Positions 40,728 to 48,665 of a stretch of 55,056 nucleotides of DNA are shown here, in pieces. The DNA is from Erysipelotrichaceae bacterium (GTDB lineage: Bacteria; Bacillota_I; Bacilli_A; Erysipelotrichales; Erysipelotrichaceae). A program made the position numbers and the translations under genes. Under the pieces are notes generated by a model. The model had not been told where the DNA came from. It saw only the letters and a list, made by a program, of their open reading frames with translations, and searched no databases. Numbering within the stretch: position 1 is the stretch's first letter; each line of letters opens with the position of its first letter. The stretch is from the NCBI GenBank assembly GCA_015058875.1, contig SVBN01000012.1, positions 1-55,056 on the forward strand, written 5' to 3'.

Positions 40728-40764
40728 TCTGGTCTGGTTAGTCTGGTCTGTTTATATAATAGCA
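40728..40764 (-). promoter_or_regulatory. Toxin-antitoxin promoter and repeat operator
   Basis: An extended -10 TGCTATTAT on minus (40756-40764) is followed by two direct copies of TCTGGTCTG as read on plus (40728-40736 and 40742-40750), 14 bp apart. Confidence 0.55.
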
Positions 40765-40814
40765 GACAATCTATCTTTTGCGGCATAAATTTCGCGTTCA
40801 GCAAAATCCCGCAA

Positions 40815-40863
40815 CAAAAAGATGTCCGTTTCACCGCCTGTTTATGCAGTTCAACGGACATCT
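40815..40863 (-). terminator. Terminator after the first sugar-acid operon
   Basis: A perfect 11-bp stem AGATGTCCGTT / AACGGACATCT (40820-40830 with 40853-40863), 22-base loop, then TTTTTG on the minus strand. Confidence 0.78.
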
Positions 40864-40934
40864 GCCGATTTGAGTTATATATTTTGTGTTAAGTTAAGGT
40901 GATATTGCGGGCAGTCGTTTCATTTTATCTTTGA

Positions 40935-41861
40935 TTACAGATGTTCCTTCAGCCACTGAAGTACGACCTGTTTTGTTTCTTCCTGGAAGAATTCAGGAGA
41001 CCCGTGTCCTCCGTTTTTCACAATATACAGATCTGCTTCAACACCATTTTCACAGAGAATATCATAGTATTCCTCACTGCGCTTCATCGGTACAAGCGGA
41101 TCCGCATCTCCATGCATGATCAGTGTCGGCGCATTCTTTCCGGTCACATGATAAACTGGTGAAAATTCTTTTGCACGTTCCAGAAGCGTTTCCCTTTCAC
41201 CTCCCAGAACCGCCCCCTCATGGCAGTCCCAGATGGTCTTCCATCTGCCTGTATTCTTTTCCAGTGTTCCGTCTTCTTCCATCTGCATATGTTCTTTTGC
41301 GGCGCTGTACAGATCATTCGGGCCGAACATGTCATACACCGCCTGTACGTCCGACGGAACATCCGCATACTCATCCGAGATGTATTTCCCGTCGTTCAGA
41401 CCGACGAGACATGCAATCTGTCCGCCGGCAGAGCGCCCGAATACTCCGATCCTGTCAGGGTCGATTCCGTATCTTGACGCATTCGCCCGCATAAAGCGAA
41501 CCGCTGTTTTTGCGTCGATAATCTGATCGGGAAAATGGCCTTTTGCGGAACTTCTGTAATCGGCACAAACCAATGCATAGCCTGCTTTTGCCAGGTAAAC
41601 CAGATCCGCCAGCTGCATATTTTTCTCTGCGCCTCTCCAGCCGCTTCCGTTGAACCAGATCATGCAGGGACGCATCTTTGCGCCTTCCGTCGGGATCTTA
41701 CCGGTACGCAGCGCCATCATTTCGGAATTGCCGAAATCTGCCGTTACGGACAGTTTCAGTTCCATATCATTTCCTTCAGTATCCTTCACGCGGGAAAACA
41801 CGATATTATCAATTACAGTGATTGTATTTTCTTTTCTTCCGGGATCGATTGTATATCTCAT
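40935..41861 (-). CDS. Alpha/beta hydrolase (BD-FAE/carboxylesterase-like), copy A
   Basis: Cytoplasmic esterase-like enzyme of 308 aa. The nucleophile motif GRSAGG has Ser144; NGSGW at residues 71-75 replaces the usual HGGGW oxyanion loop. HGDADPLVP carries the acid and NGGHGSPEFF the His. It is a clear paralogue of the gene at 52.7-53.6 kb: both share the start (TIDPGR), VIDNIV, the GNSEMMALR segment and the end (LKEHL). There is no signal peptide. It is third in an operon with the SLC13 transporter and the enolase-family dehydratase, so it may open a lactone or free a sugar acid from an ester after uptake. Ribosome site AAGGAG. Confidence 0.85.
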   Translation of the reverse strand: MRYTIDPGRKENTITVIDNIVFSRVKDTEGNDMELKLSVTADFGNSEMMALRTGKIPTEGAKMRPCMIWFNGSGWRGAEKNMQLADLVYLAKAGYALVCADYRSSAKGHFPDQIIDAKTAVRFMRANASRYGIDPDRIGVFGRSAGGQIACLVGLNDGKYISDEYADVPSDVQAVYDMFGPNDLYSAAKEHMQMEEDGTLEKNTGRWKTIWDCHEGAVLGGERETLLERAKEFSPVYHVTGKNAPTLIMHGDADPLVPMKRSEEYYDILCENGVEADLYIVKNGGHGSPEFFQEETKQVVLQWLKEHL

Positions 41862-41904
41862 TGCTTATCTCCTTTTTCAGTGATCTGTCTGTTATTGTCT
41901 ATAA

Positions 41905-41928
41905 GAAGCTTCCCTTTCAGGAAGCTTC
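41905..41928 (-). other. Intercistronic hairpin
   Basis: Perfect 9-bp stem GAAGCTTCC / GGAAGCTTC between the dehydratase and hydrolase genes. The minus-strand T-run is weak (TTCTTAT), so it may reduce rather than stop transcription, or protect mRNA ends. Confidence 0.5.
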
Positions 41929-41935
41929 CGGATAA

Positions 41936-43087
41936 TTACATAATATGCGGCGCTCCGTCGGATGTGTATGCACGCGGAGAATTGAGGTTGACGCGGCTCC
42001 AGACGATTGCCTCGTGTTCTTTGAGGAAATCATAGTTGAGATCCATGCCCCATCCCGGTTTATCATTCGGTCTGATGAATCCGTCTTCGACCTTCAGGAC
42101 ATCCGTGACGAGTTCGGCGTCAAGGCCTTCCTCACGCGGCTCATTTTCAAGGAATGTCGTATTGTATGTGCTCATGCAGAAGTGCACATTGATGCAGTTG
42201 GCAAGTGTGCTGAGCGGATTATGCGGAGAGATCAGGCGGAAGGAAGGTTCTGCCATTGCGGCAATCTTGCGCATGCCTGTCATACCTCCGACAAGCAGGA
42301 TATCCGGCTGCAGAATGGTCACGGCATGAGACTGGATCAGTTCTTCAAACAGCTGCGGAGTGAAAATCTGTTCTCCGGTTGCCAGACGTACATTTGTCTT
42401 GGATGCATATTCCACCCAGTTTTTCAGATTGTCAGGACGGATTGCTTCTTCGACAAAGAACGGGCGATAGGGTTCCAGAGCATTTGTTATATTGATTGCT
42501 TCGGCAGGCGTGTAGATCTTTGTCTGAAGGTCAGTACCGATCTCAAACGCATCACCGAGTGCCTTTCTCAGACCGCTGAACATCTCAACAGCTTCGTTGA
42601 TTGCTTCGCCTTCCGGCAGATATCCGGCGCCGCGGATTCCGACCTTAACGGCTCTGTAGCCGTATTTATCGATTTTCGGCTGCAGGTTTGCCAGTGTTTC
42701 CTCGGAATTTCTGCCCATTGCATGGCAGTATACGGGAACCTTGTCGCGCACCGCGCCGATCAGTTTGTATACAGGCAGTCCGGCAACCTTTCCGGCGATA
42801 TCCCAGAGCGCCAGGTCAATTCCGGATGCGGCCGTTCTCAGGACAGACCCGCCTTCAAAACGGGAGTAGTTCAGAATACGCTTCTGAATGCGTTCCCTGT
42901 CCAGAGGATCCATGCCGATGACCCATTCGGATACGTAATGAACCATCTCGGCAACTGCAGCGTCAGCGCCGACACAGAAGAGTTCACCGATGCCGTGAAT
43001 CCCCTCGTCGGTATCGATTCTGACAAAGTTGAAGTTGCGGAACTGTGTGGTATGTACGGAATATGTCGTTACATTAGTAATCTTCAT
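41936..43087 (-). CDS. Enolase-superfamily sugar-acid dehydratase (MR/MLE family)
   Basis: Cytoplasmic Mg2+-dependent enzyme of 383 aa in the mandelate racemase/muconate lactonising family. Members abstract the alpha-proton of a sugar acid and release water, giving a 2-keto-3-deoxy acid. Metal ligands are Asp186 (EIGTDLQ), Glu213 or Glu214 (FFVEEAIRP) and Glu239 (LATGEQ). The Lys in AVKVGIRG (Lys148) and the pair Asp262 (PDILLVGG) with His289 (SPHNPLS) are probable acid/base residues, as in galactonate and mannonate dehydratases. The substrate cannot be read directly. It lies between the SLC13 transporter and a hydrolase in one operon, which argues for an imported anionic sugar acid. Confidence 0.87.
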   Translation of the reverse strand: MKITNVTTYSVHTTQFRNFNFVRIDTDEGIHGIGELFCVGADAAVAEMVHYVSEWVIGMDPLDRERIQKRILNYSRFEGGSVLRTAASGIDLALWDIAGKVAGLPVYKLIGAVRDKVPVYCHAMGRNSEETLANLQPKIDKYGYRAVKVGIRGAGYLPEGEAINEAVEMFSGLRKALGDAFEIGTDLQTKIYTPAEAINITNALEPYRPFFVEEAIRPDNLKNWVEYASKTNVRLATGEQIFTPQLFEELIQSHAVTILQPDILLVGGMTGMRKIAAMAEPSFRLISPHNPLSTLANCINVHFCMSTYNTTFLENEPREEGLDAELVTDVLKVEDGFIRPNDKPGWGMDLNYDFLKEHEAIVWSRVNLNSPRAYTSDGAPHIM

Positions 43088-43115
43088 AGTTAATAATCCT
43101 CTCTATCCGATTATA

Positions 43116-44432
43116 TCAGCGTCCGCCGATCAGGCCGCTTGTACCATTCATTCCATACAGAACAAGAATAGTGACAAACACGACCACCGTATGAATAATC
43201 CACGGAATGATGGATGCCTTCATGACTTCCTTCTGCGTATATCCGCCGGCGCCGTATGCGATGGCTACGGAAGGCGAACTCATCGGTGTCAGCATTGCGG
43301 CAGTTGTCATTGCGGACAGCGCCAGGACACATGCGACCGGATTGAATCCCATCTGCATGGCCGTAACAATAGACAGCGGGCAGAAGACGTTATAAGTAGC
43401 AGAATTGGACATGAACTGTGTCAGGATGCCGCCTACCAACATGAATGCCAGGATGAATACAGGGAAGGAAGGGTTTCCGCCGAGCATTCCGACGATCGCA
43501 TCTGCAACAATCTGAGCGGCATTGGACTTCTGCATTGCTGTAGCAAGAGGCAGAACGCCGCAGAGCATGAACAGTGCATCAATGTTGAGGGAGTTTCTGA
43601 CATCGGGGACCTTCATGATGCCTGCCAGCAGCAGTACCAGATCAGCGATTGCCGGGATGACATACATATCGATCGGGAACTCCTTGACCATATTCGCAAC
43701 AACGATCAGTACCATAACGCAGAGGAATACGGCGTAGATAATCTTTTCCTGGGCGGGAGTGATATCGGATTTCTTTTCATTGAATTCCTTGATCTTGGAA
43801 GTATCAACCTTGTGAACCGGATAGTGTTTCCAGCCGATCAGGACAAGATAGAGATATGTCGCAAGGCATGCCGGGAAAACGACGAAGACCTTGTCGAGAA
43901 CTCCTGCTTCAGCGGTGGAACCGTTGGCAGCAAGCATAGCATTGATTGTCACGAAAGCTGTCAGTGTATTGCCGAACGGCAGAGAGTTCTGAGCAGCATG
44001 CGCCATGATGGAGCCCGGATACAGCAGATGGGAAGGCTGAACCTTGGAGTCTTCGCCAAGAGCGTTCATCATCGGCAGAAGCAGGGAGATCAGAGCCAGC
44101 GGTGAAACGAAGTGAACCATCAGCCAGCAGGCACCGAAGTAAATCGCAACAATTGCCGAGGGATTGTTTGCATGTTGCAGCATCCATGCCCTCAGTTTCG
44201 AAACGAGGCTTGTTTTTGCGAGTGCGCCGGAGAGAATGAACATACCTCCGATCATGATGATGTTGTTGGATGAGAAGTACGCAAAGGCTTCTTTAAAGTC
44301 CAGAACCTTGGTTACTTCCAGGATAATAAGTCCGGTCATTGCGACTGTACCCATGGACCATTTGCCGGACATGAAGCCGATGATGATCCACAGCAGTACA
44401 AGCAGCGTCACGATTGTGTTGAAATCAAACAT
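43116..44432 (-). CDS. SLC13-family (DASS-like) anion transporter
   Basis: Membrane transporter of 438 aa with about eleven helices, in the SLC13/CitMHS-type ion transporter superfamily that carries di- and tricarboxylates or similar anions with Na+ or H+. Two anion-site hairpin segments are visible: AHAAQNSLPFGNTLTAF near residues 142-158 and MSNSATYNVFCPLS in the second half. LTPMSSPSVAIAYGAGGY lies near the C-terminus. The start at 44432 has AGGAGGAG; the upstream in-frame start at 44465 lacks a site. As first gene before a sugar-acid dehydratase it is the likely importer of the substrate. A carrier of this type favours a dianion such as an aldarate. Confidence 0.85.
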   Translation of the reverse strand: MFDFNTIVTLLVLLWIIIGFMSGKWSMGTVAMTGLIILEVTKVLDFKEAFAYFSSNNIIMIGGMFILSGALAKTSLVSKLRAWMLQHANNPSAIVAIYFGACWLMVHFVSPLALISLLLPMMNALGEDSKVQPSHLLYPGSIMAHAAQNSLPFGNTLTAFVTINAMLAANGSTAEAGVLDKVFVVFPACLATYLYLVLIGWKHYPVHKVDTSKIKEFNEKKSDITPAQEKIIYAVFLCVMVLIVVANMVKEFPIDMYVIPAIADLVLLLAGIMKVPDVRNSLNIDALFMLCGVLPLATAMQKSNAAQIVADAIVGMLGGNPSFPVFILAFMLVGGILTQFMSNSATYNVFCPLSIVTAMQMGFNPVACVLALSAMTTAAMLTPMSSPSVAIAYGAGGYTQKEVMKASIIPWIIHTVVVFVTILVLYGMNGTSGLIGGR

Positions 44433-44766
44433 GCTTTTCTCCTCCTGCGGCGCATTCACACTCACCTTTCTTTTCAGACACAGCCTGATATAGGTTTTTC
44501 TTATAAATAAATCTTATATAAAGTTTATTTATAGTATTTGAATGCGCTTTCTTTTGACAATTTCAAGATAGCATACAATAAATTCAATGAAAAACACATT
44601 GATTTTATATAAAATATTAGTTTTATTTATATAATTAAAACCGCATGTTTTGCCGGATATTCCATAACAAAGATTAATATTAATTCCATTTATATCTCAT
44701 GGCTGTATCCGGAAATAATCGTTAGAATGAAAATGGCATATCAGATTGTCAGACAGGGAGGTACAT
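44433..44766. other. AT-rich divergent control region
   Basis: The 334 bases between the SLC13 operon and the LysR pair hold no gene. They contain the SLC13 promoter and inverted repeat described separately. A third copy of the half-site TTTATTTATA lies at 44622-44631. AT content is far above the surroundings. Confidence 0.7.
44502..44560 (-). promoter_or_regulatory. SLC13 operon promoter with overlapping inverted repeat
   Basis: On minus: TTGTCA (44555-44560), an 18-bp spacer and TACTAT (44531-44536). A perfect 10-bp inverted repeat TATAAATAAA / TTTATTTATA (44502-44511 with 44524-44533) starts inside the -10 and covers the transcript start, a repressor-like position. Confidence 0.6.
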
Positions 44767-45672
44767 ATGGATATCCGGTCACAGAAATATATGATTGCCC
44801 TTGCCGAAAGCGGTTCTCTTTCTGCAGCCGCAAAGGAACTCGGTATTTCCCAGCCCGCTCTGAGCACATGGCTCAGTCAGCTGGAGGAAGAGGTCGGCAG
44901 TCCCCTTGTCATCCGTTCGCACCGGAATCTTTCCCTGACTCCGGCCGGAAATCTGTATCTGAAGTCAGCCAGAAAAATGGTGCTGCTCAGGGATGCAATG
45001 TTCCGTGATATCCAGGAACTTTCCCAGAATGCCCCGAAAGTCATCCGGATCGGCGGAACACCGAACGGCGGAGCGCGTTCCTTTGCGCGCATTTACAGCA
45101 TGATGAAGGATCTGATGCCTTCTGTCCGTCTCCAGTTTACGGAATGCTACAACGAAGAAATGATGGATCTGATCCTGAAGGGAAAAATCGATCTGGGAAT
45201 CGGGTCTGCCGCGGAACTTGTCGATTCCGCCATTACATGCTATGAGCCGCGGGACCGTGAACACATCCTTCTGATTCCGGAAGGATACCCGGGATATTAT
45301 GACCCCTCTTCAGTCAGAAAAGATGATTCCTTTCCCACGGCGGATTTCTCCCTTCTGAGCGGAGTGCCGTTTATCATGCCCTCCCCGGAAATGTCTTACT
45401 ATACGGCTCTTAAGCGCTATTTCGAGTCCATTCATTTCCAGCCGAACGTCATATTTTCAAGCGCAAACGTTTCCGTCATTTACGACATGATCGCAGGCGG
45501 CAACGGCATAGGCGTCCTGCCGGAAACCATGTTTTCACCTTTAGGCCGCTGCGCCCCGTATTCTCTGAATCCGAAGCTGACAGGCATCAGCGGCATATTC
45601 TATCTCAGGTCCAGACAGCTGAGCGATGCTGAAAAGCTGATTCTTGAACGTGACAGAAGCGCATGGAGGTAA
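44767..45672 (+). CDS. LysR-family transcriptional regulator, first of a tandem pair
   Basis: A 301-aa LysR-type regulator. The N-terminal winged HTH is clear (MIALAESGSLSAAAKELGISQPALSTWLSQLEEEVGS spans about residues 8-44), followed by a linker helix and a periplasmic-binding-like effector domain (IRIGGTPNGG, KIDLGIGS, GGNGIGVLPE). The start at 44767 with GGAGG replaces an ORF start at 44746. It faces the SLC13 operon divergently, the usual position for a LysR regulator and its target. A sugar acid or pathway intermediate is the likely co-inducer. Three bases separate it from a second LysR gene. Confidence 0.9.
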   Translation: MDIRSQKYMIALAESGSLSAAAKELGISQPALSTWLSQLEEEVGSPLVIRSHRNLSLTPAGNLYLKSARKMVLLRDAMFRDIQELSQNAPKVIRIGGTPNGGARSFARIYSMMKDLMPSVRLQFTECYNEEMMDLILKGKIDLGIGSAAELVDSAITCYEPRDREHILLIPEGYPGYYDPSSVRKDDSFPTADFSLLSGVPFIMPSPEMSYYTALKRYFESIHFQPNVIFSSANVSVIYDMIAGGNGIGVLPETMFSPLGRCAPYSLNPKLTGISGIFYLRSRQLSDAEKLILERDRSAWR

Positions 45673-45675
45673 ACT

Positions 45676-46530
45676 ATGGATACACGGGTATGTGAATATA
45701 TGATCGCGGTGGCCGAAGAAGGAACCATTTCCGCCGCAGCTGAAAAAATTCATATTTCCCAGTCTGCCCTTTCCCAGAGTCTGGCAAGGCTGGAAAAGGA
45801 AGTCGGCAGTCCGCTGTTTGAACGGCGGGACAGGAAAATGATTCCGACCATAATCGGAGAACGCTACCTGCAGACCGCCCGGGAATTTGTTTCGCTCAAG
45901 GAAGATACTTATGAAAAAATCCGTGCGCTTTCCCACAACACGGAAGAAACTGTCCGAATCGGTATCTGCAATCAGGCTTATCAGGTTATTTCGGACCGGA
46001 TTCAGAACACCCTGAAACAGAGATTTCCGAACCTTTCCATCAATTTCTACCGGTATGATTCCTCTGCCGCAATGGATCTTCTGAAAAGCGGAACCGTTGA
46101 TCTTGCGGTTTTTGCAAGGAAGACGTTCTATGATCCCTCCCTGCTCTGGTTTGAACTCTACCGGGAGCACCTCGTCCTGATCGCTCCCAAGAATCACCCG
46201 GATACCATCTCACCGGACAATGAACCGCTGATCCTGCCGAATGCCACCACATTTCTGTACGGATTAATGCCGGAAGAATTTCTGAAGCGCAGGACAGCTC
46301 AGATTACATACAAAACCGCAGACACGCACGAAATGCTGAAACTCACGGAGAACGGATACGGTATTGCCCTGGTGCCTTCCAGAATTATCAGCCCGGAATC
46401 CAGATGCCGGGTTCTGGATTATCCGGCGAATATTTCCTACAGCATATACGCTGCCATACAGAAGCAGAGAACAGCCGGTACAATGCTGGAACAGGTCTTC
46501 CACGCAGTGACTGAACTCTCAGCGGACTGA
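45676..46530 (+). CDS. LysR-family transcriptional regulator, second of a tandem pair
   Basis: A 284-aa LysR-type regulator, homologous to the preceding one throughout. The HTH region includes MIAVAEEGTISAAAEKIHISQSALSQSLARLEKEVGSPLFERR at about residues 9-51, and the effector domain has VRIGICNQAYQ and ENGYGIALVPSRI. A GGAGG ribosome site overlaps the end of the first gene, so both are made from one message. Two co-transcribed LysR proteins next to one catabolic island suggest either heterodimers or separate control of the two arms (SLC13 side and aldolase side). Confidence 0.9.
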   Translation: MDTRVCEYMIAVAEEGTISAAAEKIHISQSALSQSLARLEKEVGSPLFERRDRKMIPTIIGERYLQTAREFVSLKEDTYEKIRALSHNTEETVRIGICNQAYQVISDRIQNTLKQRFPNLSINFYRYDSSAAMDLLKSGTVDLAVFARKTFYDPSLLWFELYREHLVLIAPKNHPDTISPDNEPLILPNATTFLYGLMPEEFLKRRTAQITYKTADTHEMLKLTENGYGIALVPSRIISPESRCRVLDYPANISYSIYAAIQKQRTAGTMLEQVFHAVTELSAD

Positions 46531-46586
46531 TTTCTTTCACGTGTATTCTGTACCGCCGAAAGAATCATAATCCTGTGACTCAGTTC

Positions 46587-46647
46587 AAAAAAATCTCCTC
46601 CGCGGGACATCGTCAGTGATTCCTGCTTTGGAGATTTTTGTTTTTTC
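46587..46647. terminator. Bidirectional terminator between LysR pair and aldolase
   Basis: The 10-bp stem AAAAATCTCC / GGAGATTTTT (46589-46598 with 46630-46639) around a large loop. T-runs lie on both strands (TTTTTGTTTTTT on plus, ATTTTTTTG on minus). Confidence 0.75.
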
Positions 46648-47545
46648 AGATCAGTCCGGCTTCCTTCATTGCTTTGCGCATTGTTTCAAGCTGAGGACCT
46701 TCTTCTGTGGGAAGTCCCGGGAGATACGGTACTCCGGCATCTCTGCCTTCCAGGCGGATCATATCCTTCGCGGCGTTCGGGAACGGAACAAGATCCATGG
46801 ACAGGCGGACAGGGTTCAGTTTGAACTGTGCTTCCAGTGATCCTTTCAGATCTCCCGCCACAAACTTCTCATATACATCGCCGATCAGTTCCGGCATGAA
46901 GTTGCCTGCTGTGCAGACACCGCCTGCAGCTCCTACGCACAGACTTGCATACAGCAATGTATCTTTTCCGCCGAACACTTTGAAATCAATATCTCTTGTT
47001 CTGCGGATGCATTCCTCTGTCAGAGTAATATCTCCGGATGTATCCTTCATGCCAACGATATTAGGCACTTCATGTGCCAGTCTGTCGACGAAATCCGCAG
47101 TCAGACCGTATCCGACTCTTCCCGGATTGTTGTAGATCAGTACCGGCGTGTCCGGAACAGCTTCCGCAATGGATCTGAAGTGATTGAACAGTTCGCGTGT
47201 GCTGGGCTTCAGGAACATCGGCTGAAGAATGGATACCGCATCTGCACCTTTGGAGACTGCCATCTTTGCAAGGCGGATGCATTTCTTTGTGTTGATTGCA
47301 CCGATTCCGAAATAAACCGGCACCCTTTTCTTTGTCTGATCAATGATGATTTCAAGCGTTCTTTCCATCTCATCTTCTTCTGCCTGGAAGAATTCGCCGT
47401 TGGAGCCGAATGCAAGAACACCATGCATTCCGTGTGAGACTACATATTCCGTCTGTTCTCTCATCAGTTTCTCATCGACTTTTTCATTCTCATCGATGGG
47501 AGTGACGATCGGAACGATGACACCTTTCATGAAATCGATGTTCAT
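46646..47545 (-). CDS. DapA-family aldolase (keto-deoxy sugar-acid type)
   Basis: Cytoplasmic Schiff-base TIM-barrel enzyme of the dihydrodipicolinate synthase/N-acetylneuraminate lyase family, 299 aa. The Schiff-base Lys is Lys167 in NIVGMKDTSGD, with Tyr138 in VLIYNNPGR. The pyruvate-carboxylate loop reads FGSNGE near residues 46-51 where DapA has GTTGE. The real dapA of lysine synthesis would not be expected next to a GarR-type reductase, so this copy is more likely an aldolase or dehydratase for a 2-keto-3-deoxy (or 5-keto-4-deoxy) sugar acid. It lies 15 bases after the reductase gene with a weak ribosome site (GGGAA). Confidence 0.85.
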   Translation of the reverse strand: MNIDFMKGVIVPIVTPIDENEKVDEKLMREQTEYVVSHGMHGVLAFGSNGEFFQAEEDEMERTLEIIIDQTKKRVPVYFGIGAINTKKCIRLAKMAVSKGADAVSILQPMFLKPSTRELFNHFRSIAEAVPDTPVLIYNNPGRVGYGLTADFVDRLAHEVPNIVGMKDTSGDITLTEECIRRTRDIDFKVFGGKDTLLYASLCVGAAGGVCTAGNFMPELIGDVYEKFVAGDLKGSLEAQFKLNPVRLSMDLVPFPNAAKDMIRLEGRDAGVPYLPGLPTEEGPQLETMRKAMKEAGLI

Positions 47546-47560
47546 AATCAGTTCCCGATA

Positions 47561-48463
47561 TTAACGCCCAAGCTTAATGCCTGTCAGTTTCTCATAATAG
47601 AGTTCAATTGCACTGTGGTCGAAGGAACCCGCTTCGTTATTGTGGAGCCACTGCAGAACCTCCTGCACAGCTGCAGTCATCGGAACCGGCGCACCGACAC
47701 TGTGTGCGGCATCCAGCGCATTGTTCAGATCCTTGATATGCAGATCGATTCTGAAGCCCGGCTTTGTATCACCCGCGAGCATCATGGGAACCTTTGCATT
47801 CATAACTGTGGAGCCTGCAAGGCCGCCCTTGATTGCCTGGAATACGAGTTCCGGGTCAACACCTGCCAGCTGGGCAAGTGTGAACGCTTCTGCGCATGCC
47901 TGGATATTGCATGCCACAATGATCTGGTTGGCAAGCTTTGTTGTGTTGCCGGCACCTACTTCACCGCATCTGACAACGGAAGCACCCATAACTTCCAGCA
48001 TCGGCTTTGCCGCATCAAACAGATCCTGCGGACCACCGACCATGAAGCTCAGTGTTCCGTCAATTGCCTTGGGCTCTCCGCCGGATACCGGAGCATCAAG
48101 CATCGGGATATTTCTCTTAGCCAGTTCAGCGCTGATCTCTTTGGAAGCGATCGGGTTGATGGAAGAGCAGTCAATGAAACAGGAGCCCTCCTTCATATCA
48201 TCGGCGATTCCTTCAGGGCCGAAGAGAACATCTTTTACCTGAGGGCTGTTCGGAACCATTGTAATGATGACATCACATGTCTGTGCCAGTTCTTTGTTGG
48301 AAGAAGCGGAATGTCCGCCGGCTTCAACAACTGCTGCCATATTTTCTTCTTTTCTGTCATAAACATGTACTTCGTAGCCTGCTTTAACAAGATTGATTGC
48401 CATGGGTCTGCCCATGATGCCCAGACCGATAAAACCGATCTTCTTTGTCTTAAAATCTGTCAT
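47561..48463 (-). CDS. garR: 2-Hydroxy-3-oxopropionate (tartronate semialdehyde) reductase-like dehydrogenase
   Basis: Cytoplasmic NAD(P)-dependent beta-hydroxyacid dehydrogenase of 300 aa. The Rossmann motif GLGIMG is at residues 13-18, the substrate loop DAPVSGGEPKAIDGTLSFMV at 123-142 and the catalytic Lys176 in GNTTKLANQI. The EPKA extension of the loop is characteristic of tartronate-semialdehyde reductase (GarR/GlxR) rather than of 3-hydroxyisobutyrate dehydrogenase, but the two are close. It would reduce the C3 semialdehyde released by the neighbouring aldolase to glycerate. The start at 48463 with AAGGAGG replaces an ORF start at 48484. Operator-like repeats lie upstream. Confidence 0.85.
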   Translation of the reverse strand: MTDFKTKKIGFIGLGIMGRPMAINLVKAGYEVHVYDRKEENMAAVVEAGGHSASSNKELAQTCDVIITMVPNSPQVKDVLFGPEGIADDMKEGSCFIDCSSINPIASKEISAELAKRNIPMLDAPVSGGEPKAIDGTLSFMVGGPQDLFDAAKPMLEVMGASVVRCGEVGAGNTTKLANQIIVACNIQACAEAFTLAQLAGVDPELVFQAIKGGLAGSTVMNAKVPMMLAGDTKPGFRIDLHIKDLNNALDAAHSVGAPVPMTAAVQEVLQWLHNNEAGSFDHSAIELYYEKLTGIKLGR

Positions 48464-48528
48464 ATTTTCCTCCTTACAGATCATTTATGCGTTGCCGCAT
48501 CACTTTGCAATTACACTCTATCAATTTG

Positions 48529-48542
48529 TGAAATTTACTTCA
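48529..48542 (-). promoter_or_regulatory. TGAA...TTCA element before garR
   Basis: TGAAATTTACTTCA, an imperfect dyad 66 bases upstream of the garR ATG, similar in style to the elements at 48608-48638 and 50219-50254. Confidence 0.4.
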
Positions 48543-48607
48543 ATTTTATAAAGTCCAAATAATATATTCTTTTTTCACATGGCAGTATTATGCGTTTCAA
48601 TTTGAAT

Positions 48608-48638
48608 GTTTCATTTTCAAATGAAACAAATCATTTCA
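48608..48638 (-). promoter_or_regulatory. Palindrome plus TGAAAC...ATTTCA element
   Basis: GTTTCATTT-TC-AAATGAAAC (48608-48627, perfect 9-bp arms) runs into TGAAACAAATCATTTCA (48622-48638). The last 16 bases recur exactly before the LarA-like gene at 50219-50234. Confidence 0.6.
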
Positions 48639-48665
48639 CCAAAGTGACTGTCCATATCATCAATG

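Noticed and set aside
46646..47545. Housekeeping dapA of lysine biosynthesis
   Set aside because: It is coupled to a GarR-type reductase in a sugar-acid island, has GSNGE instead of GTTGE, and no other lysine gene is near.
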